From positions 1 through 17,564 of the forward strand of contig CANQWJ010000006.1 in the NCBI GenBank assembly GCA_947627525.1: a stretch of 17,564 nucleotides of DNA. The letters run 5' to 3'. The notes beneath the pieces were generated by a model. The model was not told where the DNA came from and did not search any database. It was given only the letters and a program-made list of their open reading frames with translations. The translations under genes and the position numbers were made by a program. How positions within the stretch are numbered: position 1 is the first letter of the stretch; every line of letters begins with the position of its first letter. This DNA is from an uncultured Bacilli bacterium (GTDB lineage Bacteria > Bacillota_I > Bacilli_A > RF39 > UBA660). Shown here piece by piece: positions 6,793-14,227 of this stretch.

Positions 6793-7374
6793 TTGTTAGA
6801 CTTGTTTAATAATATTACAAATAATGCTGTCCAATATATGCAAATGTATGGATTATGGTTTGGTTTTTCAATCATTGTTTTAGAATCAATTTTACCATGG
6901 TTGCCACTTTTTGTTTTTATTGCTTTAAATTTAGCTGCTTATGGTAATGTTCTTGGTTTTATTATATCTTGGGTAGCAACAATCTGTGGATGTATCATTT
7001 CTTATTCTTTTTTTCGGTATCTCATAGGAAATCGTTTAGAAAAGTTCATTAATAAAAATAAGTATGCAAAAGTAAAAAAAGTTGTACGAGCTATTGAAAA
7101 GATTGATTTTTCTAATTTGGTGTTGATTGTTGCTCTTCCTTTTTCCCCAGCTTTTATGATTAATATTGCTTGTGGTATAACGAATGTTAGTTTTAAGAAG
7201 TTTTTATTAGCTCTATTAATTGGAAAAACAGTTATTGTTTATTTCTGGGGCTTTATTGGAACAAGTTTAATAGAGAGTATTACTGATGCAACAACGGTTA
7301 TTACGGTATGTCTTCTTTTGTTAATTGCTTTTGTCGTATCGAAGATAATTGTTAAAAAGTATAATATAGAGTAG
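6793..7374 (+). CDS. VTT-domain (DedA/TVP38-like) membrane protein
   Basis: This 193-residue multi-pass membrane protein has hydrophobic segments that fit the VTT (SNARE-associated) fold shared by DedA and TVP38/TMEM64 proteins. It contains a re-entrant-like ESILPWLPLFVFIALN segment (about residues 30-46), a second segment with GFIISWVATICGC, a basic cytosolic loop (about 85-108), then an F-S-P-A-F-M-I-N half-motif and the GK-T-IVYFWGF terminal helix. Family members are linked to lipid flipping and membrane homeostasis; the substrate here is unknown. The best start is TTG 6793, with GAAGGTG at 6781-6787; GTG 6754 has no ribosome binding site. It is 12 bases from rmuC and probably in one operon. 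Confidence 0.8.
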   Translation: MLDLFNNITNNAVQYMQMYGLWFGFSIIVLESILPWLPLFVFIALNLAAYGNVLGFIISWVATICGCIISYSFFRYLIGNRLEKFINKNKYAKVKKVVRAIEKIDFSNLVLIVALPFSPAFMINIACGITNVSFKKFLLALLIGKTVIVYFWGFIGTSLIESITDATTVITVCLLLLIAFVVSKIIVKKYNIE

Positions 7375-7386
7375 GTAGGTGGTAGT

Positions 7387-8472
7387 ATGGATTTAGCTAT
7401 TTTAATTTTATTAGTAGTAGTTGTCTTAATAAATGTAGTATTAATTGTTTTAGTATTAAAAAATAAACAAGATGAAACGAGTATTGTTGAAAGACTTGGA
7501 CGCTTTGAATTTACTATAAGTAAAGAAGTAAATGATTTTAAGAGTGATTTAAATAAAGATGTTGATGGCAATTTTGATAAAATGAATGAAAAGATAGAGA
7601 GAAAATTAAATATCATAAACGATCGTGTCAATGAACGTCTTGATCAAAATTTTGAAAAGACGAATAAGACTTTTTCTAATATTTTGGAACGTTTATCAAA
7701 GATCGATGAAGCACAAAAGAAAATTGAAACACTATCTAGTGATATTGTCTCTCTTCAAAGTGTTTTAACTGATAAAAAGAGTCGTGGTATTTTTGGTGAA
7801 ATTAATTTGAAACATATTTTGAGTAATGTCTTTGGTGAGAAAAATGATAGAATTTATCGCTTACAATATACGTTATCAAATGGTACGATTGCCGATTCTA
7901 TTTTGTTTGCACCAGAACCTTTAGGGACAATAGCTATTGATTCTAAGTTTCCACTTGAACATTATCAGATGATGGTTGATAAAAAGAATTCCCAAGAAGC
8001 ACGTGAAAAGTATGAAAAACTATTTAAAAGTGACATTAAAAAACATATTGATGCCATTAGTAGTAAATATATAATTCCTGATGAAACAAGTGATCAAGCT
8101 ATTATGTTCTTACCAGCTGAAGCTATTTTTGCTGAAGTAAATGCTTATCATCAAGATATTATTGACTATGCTTATAAAAAACACGTTTGGATAACTTCAC
8201 CAACGACTTTAATTTCAACTTTAACTGTTGTGCAAATGATTATTAAGAATATGGAACGCGATAAGTATACATCAATTATTCACCAAGAATTAAATAAATT
8301 AGGACAAGAGTTTTCTCGTTATAAAGAACGTTGGGATCATCTTGCTAAAAGTATTCAAACCGTTAATAAAGATGTTGAAAATGTCCACATAACAACCGAG
8401 AAAATAACTAAACGTTTTGGTGAAATAAGTGGTGTTGAAATGGATAAATTACAAATTGAAGAGGAAGAGTAA
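7387..8472 (+). CDS. rmuC: RmuC-family DNA recombination protein
   Basis: This 361-residue protein has an N-terminal transmembrane helix (residues 2-24), a coiled coil (about 30-125) and the RmuC nuclease-like domain (about 125-345). Family motifs seen are K-S-R-G-I-F-G-E (131-138), A-I-D-S-K-F-P-L-E (183-191), M-F-L-P-A-E-A-I-F-A-E (240-250) and the V-W-I-T-S-P-T-T-L segment. E. coli RmuC limits recombination at inverted repeats; the fold resembles PD-(D/E)XK nucleases, and the D-x-K core here is D185, K187. It follows the VTT gene by 12 bases, with AGGTGG at 7377-7382 before ATG 7387. I see no convincing terminator after it: the T tract at about 8480 lacks a good stem. Length is somewhat short but includes the complete domain. 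Confidence 0.9.
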   Translation: MDLAILILLVVVVLINVVLIVLVLKNKQDETSIVERLGRFEFTISKEVNDFKSDLNKDVDGNFDKMNEKIERKLNIINDRVNERLDQNFEKTNKTFSNILERLSKIDEAQKKIETLSSDIVSLQSVLTDKKSRGIFGEINLKHILSNVFGEKNDRIYRLQYTLSNGTIADSILFAPEPLGTIAIDSKFPLEHYQMMVDKKNSQEAREKYEKLFKSDIKKHIDAISSKYIIPDETSDQAIMFLPAEAIFAEVNAYHQDIIDYAYKKHVWITSPTTLISTLTVVQMIIKNMERDKYTSIIHQELNKLGQEFSRYKERWDHLAKSIQTVNKDVENVHITTEKITKRFGEISGVEMDKLQIEEEE

Positions 8473-8595
8473 AATCTTTCTTTTTTTGATAAGAATAATT
8501 AAATAAACAAATAAAGTAGAAAAAATTGATATAGTAAATCCTTTTGTTCTGAATATAAAAAACAAATCCTATCATAATATAAAATAGGTGGTATT
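8473..8595. other. Intergenic region between rmuC and the 8596 gene
   Basis: This 123-bp AT-rich spacer holds a T tract at 8480-8488 without a convincing stem. Near its right end, TCATAATATAAAAT (about 8572-8585) holds several -10-like hexamers but no clear -35. An AGGTGG ribosome binding site (8586-8591) closes it. No coding frame or repeat is seen. Confidence 0.5.
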
Positions 8596-8805
8596 GTGAG
8601 TAGAGTTTTTCTCTTTTTAGTTGGTTTTGGTTTTACTGTTATTGGAATGACTTTTATAATAACCTATTTAAATTTGACAACAATGGGTTATAGTATGACT
8701 GATTATTTTAATTTTATTATTAGAAGAGTTGAATGTGTATTAGGTTTTATTGGCATTATTCTTGTCAATATTGCTTTATATAAAAAAGGAGATAAGAAAG
8801 AATGA
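8596..8805 (+). CDS. Small two-TM membrane protein, function unknown
   Basis: This 69-residue protein starts with GTG, preceded by AGGTGG (8586-8591). It consists mainly of two hydrophobic segments, about residues 3-25 (Phe/Leu/Gly-rich) and 44-63, joined by a short loop with Y-S-M-T-D-Y, and ends in a Lys-rich tail (KKGDKKE). I do not recognise a family. Its stop overlaps the next gene's start by four bases (ATGA, 8802-8805), so the two are translationally coupled and probably work together. Inference: a membrane partner or anchor for the downstream protein. Confidence 0.6.
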   Translation: MSRVFLFLVGFGFTVIGMTFIITYLNLTTMGYSMTDYFNFIIRRVECVLGFIGIILVNIALYKKGDKKE

Positions 8806-9449
8806 TATACATCTATGATTTAGTTTTGAATTGGAGTGATAAAAGAAGATATGAATTTTTTGAATGGGAAGATCAAGATGAAATTGAATATGTCAAAAAA
8901 ATTCCTATCTTTAATATAAATAATTTTGATGATGTTTTAGAAAATAATATTATAGTCGAAGAAGAATTTTTAATGAGTTTATATAATAAGACAGAAATAT
9001 ATGGAAACCGCAAAACTACTAAAGTTGAATATGCTTGTATTTTTTGTAATAAAGACTTAAATAAAGCGATAGCTATTGAATTTAATGAAAAAGGAGAAAG
9101 TACTTATAAGAGTAATATTTATATTTTGGATTTAGAAGACGTTTTTGATTTGGCGAGTAGAATTAATGTTTTTACTTTAAAATGTACTATTTTGAAAAAT
9201 GAATTTGATGTTGATCATTATTTAACTCGTAAAGAGATTACTAAGAAAAAATTCTTGATAAGCGAAATTAATAGTTCTTATAAAGAAAAAGATATTGATA
9301 AACTACGTTATATATATTATGAAGTTTTTTCCCGAGAAGGCACTGATTCTAAAATAATGTACGATGAATTAATATCCAGTTTAAATAATAATTTTAATTA
9401 TCAACACGATAATCTTTATCAACAAATGATTTCTTCTAATGTATTATAA
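8802..9449 (+). CDS. Conserved uncharacterised protein (DUF3603-like), cytosolic
   Basis: This 215-residue acidic protein starts with an N-terminal MIYIYDLVLNW, the strand-like opening I associate with a Firmicutes uncharacterised family (DUF3603-type); this assignment is from memory. The rest is mixed alpha/beta: F-F-E-W-E-D (about 19-24), an L-E-D-V-F-D-L-A-S-R helix (about 110-120), and a C-terminal helical region from about 145 with many Lys/Asn. A lone CIFC (about 79-82) is too small to be a zinc knuckle by itself. No signal peptide or membrane segment is present. The gene begins inside the stop of the preceding small membrane protein. No terminator is evident before tex. Confidence 0.6.
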   Translation: MIYIYDLVLNWSDKRRYEFFEWEDQDEIEYVKKIPIFNINNFDDVLENNIIVEEEFLMSLYNKTEIYGNRKTTKVEYACIFCNKDLNKAIAIEFNEKGESTYKSNIYILDLEDVFDLASRINVFTLKCTILKNEFDVDHYLTRKEITKKKFLISEINSSYKEKDIDKLRYIYYEVFSREGTDSKIMYDELISSLNNNFNYQHDNLYQQMISSNVL

Positions 9450-9479
9450 TTCATTTAGAAACTTAAGATTGGCAAAATA

Positions 9480-9507
9480 TTGTCATTCTTTTTTTCTTTA
9501 TGATAAA
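9480..9507 (+). promoter_or_regulatory. Weak promoter candidate upstream of tex
   Basis: TTGTCA (9480-9485) and GATAAA (9502-9507) are separated by 16 bp. The -10 is a poor match (4 of 6), and read-through from the upstream genes is also possible. Confidence 0.3.
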
Positions 9508-9534
9508 ATTGATATGTAATTGGAGGATGACATA

Positions 9535-11706
9535 ATGAATGAAGTTATAATTAATGGGATAAGTAATAGTTTAAATATTAGACCTAAACAAGTAGAAGTT
9601 GTTTTAAAGTTACTAGAGGAAGGTAATACTATTCCTTTTATTGCTAGATATCGAAAAGAAGCAACAGGAGCTTTAGATGAAGAAGTAATTCGTAGTATTA
9701 ATGAAGTGTATGAATATGAAGTTAATTTGTTAAAGAGAAAAGAAGATGTAATTCGTCTCATCGATGAAAAGAAAATGTTGACTGATGAATTGAAGAATGA
9801 GATTCTTGCTTGTACTAAATTGGTTGAAGTTGAAGACTTATATCGTCCATATAAAGAGAAGAAGAAAACTAAGGCAACGGAAGCTATTGCGAAAGGATTA
9901 GAACCTCTTGCGAAAAGTATTTTAGAATTTAAAAATATTGATGTTAAAAATGAAGCTAAGAAATATTTAAATGACAAAGTAAAAACAATTGATGAAGCTT
10001 TAGAAGGAGCAAAATACATCATTGCTGAAATAATTAGTGATAATGCCGAATTTCGTAAATATATTCGTGAAAATATTACTAAGTTTGGAAATATTTATTC
10101 AAAGCTAAAGAAAAATGGTAAGGAAAAAGATCCAAATCGTGTTTATGAGATGTATTACGATTATAGTGAAGCCATTTCTAAAATTAAACCACATCGCATT
10201 TTAGCTTTAAATCGTGGCGAAAAAGAGGATGTTTTAACAGTTGGAATTGATGTTAATACGGAGTACATTTTAAATTATTTATATCGAAAAAATATTAAGA
10301 AGAATGGAACTAGTGAGGAGTCATTAGTTAAAGAAGCTATTGATGATAGTTTTAAGAGATTAATTTTTCCTAGTGTGGAAAGAGAAATTAGAAGTGATTT
10401 GAAATTAGTAGGGGAAGATGCTGCCATAGAGAACTTTTCTAAAAATGTTGAAAATCTTCTTCTCACACCACCAATTAAAGAGAAGGTTGTTTTAGGATAT
10501 GACCCCGCTTTTCGAACAGGTTGTAAACTAGCTGTTTTAGATCCTACAGGAAAGCCTTTAGAAATAGCGGTTATTTATCCAACGGAACCCCATTGTAAGA
10601 TTGAAGAGAGTAAAAAGATAATGCTCGATTTAATAAATAAATATAATGTTGATATAATTGCGATAGGTAATGGAACAGCGTCACGCGAAAGTGAAGCATT
10701 TGTCATTGACGTCATAAAAGACTGTCCAAGAAAAGTTGAATACATTATCGTTAATGAAGCTGGGGCATCAGTTTATTCCGCATCCAAATTAGCCATATCA
10801 GAGTTTCCTGATTTAACAGTTGAAAAGCGTAGTGCCATTTCCATTGGAAGACGCTTGCAAGATGCTTTGAGTGAACTTGTTAAAATTGATCCTAAAAGTA
10901 TTGGTGTTGGTTTATATCAACATGATGTTACACCTAAAAAGTTGGATGATTCCCTTGATTTCGTCGTAACTAAAGTTGTCAATCAAGTTGGTGTTAATAT
11001 CAATACGGCATCGCCTTCTTTATTGAATTACGTCTCTGGTATGAATAAAAAAGCCATTGAAGCAATCATTGATACCCGTGAAAAGCAAGGAAAGTTTAAT
11101 TCGCGAATGGAATTAAAAAAAGTTAAGGGTGTAACCGATAAAGTATTTGAACAAGCAATCGGTTTCATGCGCATTATAGACGGTGTTAATCCGCTTGATA
11201 AAACGTCAATCCATCCTGAAAGTTATGAAAAAGCCGAAGAATTATTAAAGAGCATCAATTGTGATAAAAAGATGATTGGTAGTCAAGAATTACAAGATAA
11301 GTTAAAGAATTTTGATGTCGTTAAGGCAAGTAGTGAATTAGGAATCGATAAATATACTTTACAGGACATTGTGGCCGATTTATGTAAACCTAATCGTGAT
11401 CCTAGAGATAGTATGCCTAAACCTTTATTGAAGAGTGATGTTTTACATATTGAACAATTACATGTTGGTGATAAGTTACAAGGAACTGTGCGCAATGTTG
11501 TTGACTTTGGTGTCTTTATTGATATTGGTGTTCATAATGATGGTCTTGCCCATATATCTAAATTGACTAAACGTTATATCAAACACCCAAGTGAAATCGT
11601 TAGTGTTGGAGATATTGTTGATTGTTATGTCTTAGATGTTGACTTAGAAAAACAAAAAGTCGCTTTAAGCTTATTACCAATTGAAGAAGTGGGGGATGTC
11701 AAGTGA
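9535..11706 (+). CDS. tex: Tex family transcription/RNA-binding protein
   Basis: This 723-residue protein matches the Tex family (usually about 720-780). In order: an N-terminal helical region with the R-P-K-Q-V and I-P-F-I-A-R-Y-R-K-E motif (about 30-40), a YqgF-like RNase H-type domain (about 318-440; VVLGYDPAFRTGC, then AIGNGTASRE-SEAF), the S-I-G-R-R-L-Q-D segment, helix-hairpin-helix motifs (about 485-550; NINTASPSLL and GKFNSRMELKKVKGV), and a C-terminal S1 RNA-binding domain (about 645-712; GDKLQGTVRNVVDFGVFIDI). Tex proteins bind nucleic acid and act around transcription and RNA handling; the exact role is unsettled. ATG 9535 has GGAGG at 9522-9526; TTG 9520 lies in the leader. The stop overlaps the next gene's GTG. 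Confidence 0.95.
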   Translation: MNEVIINGISNSLNIRPKQVEVVLKLLEEGNTIPFIARYRKEATGALDEEVIRSINEVYEYEVNLLKRKEDVIRLIDEKKMLTDELKNEILACTKLVEVEDLYRPYKEKKKTKATEAIAKGLEPLAKSILEFKNIDVKNEAKKYLNDKVKTIDEALEGAKYIIAEIISDNAEFRKYIRENITKFGNIYSKLKKNGKEKDPNRVYEMYYDYSEAISKIKPHRILALNRGEKEDVLTVGIDVNTEYILNYLYRKNIKKNGTSEESLVKEAIDDSFKRLIFPSVEREIRSDLKLVGEDAAIENFSKNVENLLLTPPIKEKVVLGYDPAFRTGCKLAVLDPTGKPLEIAVIYPTEPHCKIEESKKIMLDLINKYNVDIIAIGNGTASRESEAFVIDVIKDCPRKVEYIIVNEAGASVYSASKLAISEFPDLTVEKRSAISIGRRLQDALSELVKIDPKSIGVGLYQHDVTPKKLDDSLDFVVTKVVNQVGVNINTASPSLLNYVSGMNKKAIEAIIDTREKQGKFNSRMELKKVKGVTDKVFEQAIGFMRIIDGVNPLDKTSIHPESYEKAEELLKSINCDKKMIGSQELQDKLKNFDVVKASSELGIDKYTLQDIVADLCKPNRDPRDSMPKPLLKSDVLHIEQLHVGDKLQGTVRNVVDFGVFIDIGVHNDGLAHISKLTKRYIKHPSEIVSVGDIVDCYVLDVDLEKQKVALSLLPIEEVGDVK

Positions 11707-12011
11707 AAAAAATGATTGATAATTATATTGTCCAATGTGAAAATAAAAAAGTGGATTTAGATGACTTATTAAATCATATCCGTTTTTTTCAACATGAGCG
11801 CTTAGTTCATCTTCTCGTTACCATTCTTGTCGCTTTAATTACCTTGACACTTTTGATCACTACTTTCTTCATTGATAATATTCTTTTAGTAGTATTACTA
11901 GTAATTTTTATCTTACTATTATTTCCATATCTCGTTCATTACTATTTTTTAGAGAATCGTGTTCAAGAGTTATATCGTATTTATGACAAACAAAAAGATA
12001 AAGTTAAGTAA
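11703..12011 (+). CDS. Two-TM membrane protein, function unknown, coupled to tex
   Basis: This 102-residue protein starts with GTG at 11703, overlapping the tex stop (GTGA, 11703-11706). GGGGG at 11690-11694 is at proper spacing for it; the in-frame ATG at 11712 is too far. A hydrophilic N-terminus (about 1-32) is followed by two hydrophobic segments (about 35-57 and 60-82), and a basic, charged C-terminal tail. I do not recognise a family. The coupling to tex implies coordinated expression but not necessarily shared function. Start-codon overlap of this type is common in dense genomes. Confidence 0.65.
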   Translation: MKKMIDNYIVQCENKKVDLDDLLNHIRFFQHERLVHLLVTILVALITLTLLITTFFIDNILLVVLLVIFILLLFPYLVHYYFLENRVQELYRIYDKQKDKVK

Positions 12012-12031
12012 CTTCTAACTTTACCTTTTTT
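11999..12031. terminator. Bidirectional terminator between the tex operon and trpS
   Basis: A perfect 8-bp stem (TAAAGTTA 11999-12006 with TAACTTTA 12016-12023) has a 9-nt loop. Downstream is CC plus a T run (12026-12031); on the minus strand the stem is followed by a run of T residues, so it can serve both directions. Confidence 0.75.
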
Positions 12032-13046
12032 ATTTTTCTTCAAAATAATCAATATTAATAGCTTTTCTTACTTTTTTCATCGTTTCTTCAGCTGTCTTTT
12101 TAGCACGACTAGTACCTTCAATTAAGATTTTATCCACAAGTTCCGGATTATCTTCATAATATTTAATTCGTTCGCTGACAGGTCTCAAAAATTCTTGCAT
12201 CTTTTCAATCAATTCTTTTTTACATTGAACACAACCTCTAGCACCTTTTTTACATTCCTTACATACGGTTTCAATATTATCATTTTTAATTAATTTATGA
12301 TAGTAGTAAACCATACATACATCAGGGTTAGCCGGATCATCTTTTTTAATTTTATTAGGATCTGTTACAGCACCCATAATTTTTTTTCTAATCGTCTCTT
12401 CATCATCGCATAGATAAATGGCATTTCCTAAACTCTTACCCATTTTATCATTCCCATCAAGTCCTTTAATACGTTTATTTTCAGAAAGATAAGCATCAGG
12501 TTCTTTTAATGTTTCACCATATATATTATTAAACTTACGAACAATTTCACGACATTGTTCAATTAGTGGTAATTGATCTTCTCCAACCGGAACTAATTCA
12601 CCATCAAAAGCTGTTATATCAGCGGCTTGACTGACAGGATATCCTAAAAAACCATAAGTTATTCCTTCACCCTTATCACCAAAAAGTTCCTTCTTTTGTT
12701 GAATTTCTGTCTTTACAGTTGGGTTTCTTTCAAGACGGGCAATCGTTACAAGATTCGAATAAAAAATAGTTAATTCTGCGATTTCGGGAATCATTGATTG
12801 AATAAAGAGCGTAGACTTTTCAGGATCAATTCCGACTGCTAGTAAATCGATTGCTAAATCTCTAACACTTTTTCTAACCTTTTCAGGATTGTCAAAATTG
12901 TCTGTCAATGCTTGAACATCTGCTATCTCAATGTAGGTATTATATTCATCTTGAAGTTTTACCCAATTTCTTGTTGCTCCAAAATAATGACCTAAATGTA
13001 ATCTACCGGTTGGTCTTATTCCGGTTAAAATGTTTTTCTTTTCCAT
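12030..13046 (-). CDS. trpS: Tryptophanyl-tRNA synthetase with predicted iron-sulfur cluster motif
   Basis: TrpRS charges tRNA-Trp using Trp and ATP; class I, cytosolic. At 338 residues it is a typical bacterial length. HIGH-type motif H-L-G-H (17-20) in TGRLHLGHYFG and KMSKS-type K-M-G-K-S (201-205) are both present. It also carries Cys244, Cys262, Cys265, Cys272 and Cys275; Cys244-x20-Cys265-x6-Cys272-x2-Cys275 closely resembles the C-x22-C-x6-C-x2-C pattern reported for the [4Fe-4S] TrpRS of Thermotoga maritima. The start is ATG 13046 with AAGGAG eight bases upstream; GTG 13055 overlaps that ribosome binding site. It has its own promoter at 13108-13079 and no T-box leader is visible in the short 5' region. 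Confidence 0.93.
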   Translation of the reverse strand: MEKKNILTGIRPTGRLHLGHYFGATRNWVKLQDEYNTYIEIADVQALTDNFDNPEKVRKSVRDLAIDLLAVGIDPEKSTLFIQSMIPEIAELTIFYSNLVTIARLERNPTVKTEIQQKKELFGDKGEGITYGFLGYPVSQAADITAFDGELVPVGEDQLPLIEQCREIVRKFNNIYGETLKEPDAYLSENKRIKGLDGNDKMGKSLGNAIYLCDDEETIRKKIMGAVTDPNKIKKDDPANPDVCMVYYYHKLIKNDNIETVCKECKKGARGCVQCKKELIEKMQEFLRPVSERIKYYEDNPELVDKILIEGTSRAKKTAEETMKKVRKAINIDYFEEK

Positions 13047-13078
13047 TGGTATCACTCCTTCAAAATATTTATATGACT

Positions 13079-13108
13079 ATTTTAACACATTCTTCTTATA
13101 ATTGACAA
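13079..13108 (-). promoter_or_regulatory. Promoter for trpS (minus strand)
   Basis: On the minus strand, TTGTCA (13108-13103), an 18-bp spacer and TAAAAT (13084-13079) form a moderate promoter. The -35 overlaps that of the divergent promoter on the plus strand. Confidence 0.6.
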
Positions 13109-13130
13109 TTTTTTGCTTTTTTGATATAAT
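13102..13130 (+). promoter_or_regulatory. Consensus sigma-A promoter for the 13157 gene
   Basis: Perfect TTGACA (13102-13107), a 17-bp spacer and perfect TATAAT (13125-13130) make this the best promoter in the window. Confidence 0.85.
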
Positions 13131-13156
13131 AGCACAACTGAAAAGGGGAATATGGT

Positions 13157-13654
13157 ATGAAAAATATTAGAGTATATGATTGTTTCCTAGATAATATTAA
13201 TAAAAATTTTAAAATTAGATATTTTATGATTTCACTTGTTAGAACTTTTATTCATAATTTTGGAAGAAAAAATAAAGCCATTTATTATCGTAAAAGATCT
13301 AATCGTAAATTATCTTTGATTGGTAAAAATAGATCTTTTCGCGCTAAAGCCATCAATTTACAAAATTTAGATTTTGAAAAGATGGGAATTAAAAATATTG
13401 AAAACTTAGTTTCTGAATATGTTACTACTAATAATAATTCAAATACAAATATCGATTTTCTTTTTGACATCGCTAAAAGTGATATTGAACAATCTGTTGT
13501 TATTGATTCTATTGTAAAGAGTGATGATATCGTTTCAATGTGTTTTGAAAGCGATTCTAAAAAGAAAAATAACAAATATCAAAACATTTATTGGATTAAT
13601 CAAAATAGTCATTATGATCATTTTAATTATTTAAGTCAACAGATAAATGTGTAA
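13157..13654 (+). CDS. Hypothetical protein with basic N-terminal half
   Basis: This 165-residue protein does not match a family I recognise. It starts at ATG 13157 with AGGGGA upstream. The N-terminal half (about 18-68) is strongly basic, Arg/Lys-rich, with a single hydrophobic stretch MISLVRTF that is too short and charged to be a confident membrane helix. The C-terminal half is Ser/Asn-rich and less charged, with I-E-Q-S-V-V-I-D-S-I-V. Basic content would allow nucleic-acid binding, but nothing proves it. The promoter in front is near consensus, which suggests strong or constitutive expression. It ends before a T-rich terminator. Confidence 0.6.
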   Translation: MKNIRVYDCFLDNINKNFKIRYFMISLVRTFIHNFGRKNKAIYYRKRSNRKLSLIGKNRSFRAKAINLQNLDFEKMGIKNIENLVSEYVTTNNNSNTNIDFLFDIAKSDIEQSVVIDSIVKSDDIVSMCFESDSKKKNNKYQNIYWINQNSHYDHFNYLSQQINV

Positions 13655-13661
13655 AGTAATG

Positions 13662-13699
13662 AATAAAATTTAAAAAAATAATTAAATTTTATTTTTTTT
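13662..13699 (+). terminator. All-A/T terminator after the 13157 gene
   Basis: A 12-bp stem made only of A and T (AATAAAATTTAA 13662-13673 with TTAAATTTTATT 13682-13693) has an 8-nt loop and a T run to 13699. Confidence 0.6.
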
Positions 13700-13726
13700 G
13701 TGGTATTTTAATATTGAGTGATGTTT

Positions 13727-14185
13727 ATGAAGAAAAAAGAAAAGAATAAAAAAAGTGTTAAAGAAAAAAGTAAAAGAGTGGATGCTGTCATATTAGTTAT
13801 TTGTTCTATTATTTTAATTGTTTCAGGTATTGTTTTAACAGTAAAAGGTACAGTTAAAGGGGAGGAATATAGTATTGATTACTTTTCCTTTAGACTTGAA
13901 AAATATGATAGATTAGATGAAAATACTTTTGAAAGCAAAGATAAAAGTTGTCGTATTAAAGTCTTTTCACAGCCCATGGTCGGTGTAGAAACAAAAGATT
14001 TTGGACAAGTTCAAGAAATAAATGGTAATGATTGGGCCTATCAGAAAGCTGAAAAAGGAGCAATTTGGATATCATATTATAAAAATATTTTATATAATGT
14101 ATCAATGGAATCAACAGGTGATAAAGATTGTAGTGAAGAATTTGCTAATATAAAAAATACTTTTTCTTTTTTAAAAAATGAATAA
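13727..14185 (+). CDS. Membrane-anchored extracytoplasmic protein, function unknown
   Basis: This 152-residue protein has a highly basic N-terminal tail (Lys-rich, about residues 1-20), a single hydrophobic segment (about 23-45, AVILVICSIILIVSGIVLTV), and a soluble C-terminal domain likely outside the membrane. That domain has two Cys (about 77 and 136) that could pair. I do not recognise a family. ATG 13727 is the chosen start, with a GAG at 13716-13718; GTG 13718 and ATG 13721 are in-frame alternatives. It lies 42 bases upstream of the lipoprotein gene, probably co-transcribed, and the pair sits right before the EssC gene. Confidence 0.65.
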   Translation: MKKKEKNKKSVKEKSKRVDAVILVICSIILIVSGIVLTVKGTVKGEEYSIDYFSFRLEKYDRLDENTFESKDKSCRIKVFSQPMVGVETKDFGQVQEINGNDWAYQKAEKGAIWISYYKNILYNVSMESTGDKDCSEEFANIKNTFSFLKNE

Positions 14186-14227
14186 AAAAAATAATAGTGA
14201 TAATAATACTAATTGAGGAGGAAAAAT

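Noticed and set aside
9498..10022. 174-codon open frame on the minus strand over the start of tex
   Set aside because: It overlaps the conserved Tex N-terminus and has Ser/Phe-rich composition typical of antisense shadow frames.
13047..13156. T-box or other riboswitch leader for trpS
   Set aside because: The leader from the predicted promoter to ATG 13046 is under 40 bases, too short for a T-box and without specifier-like structure.
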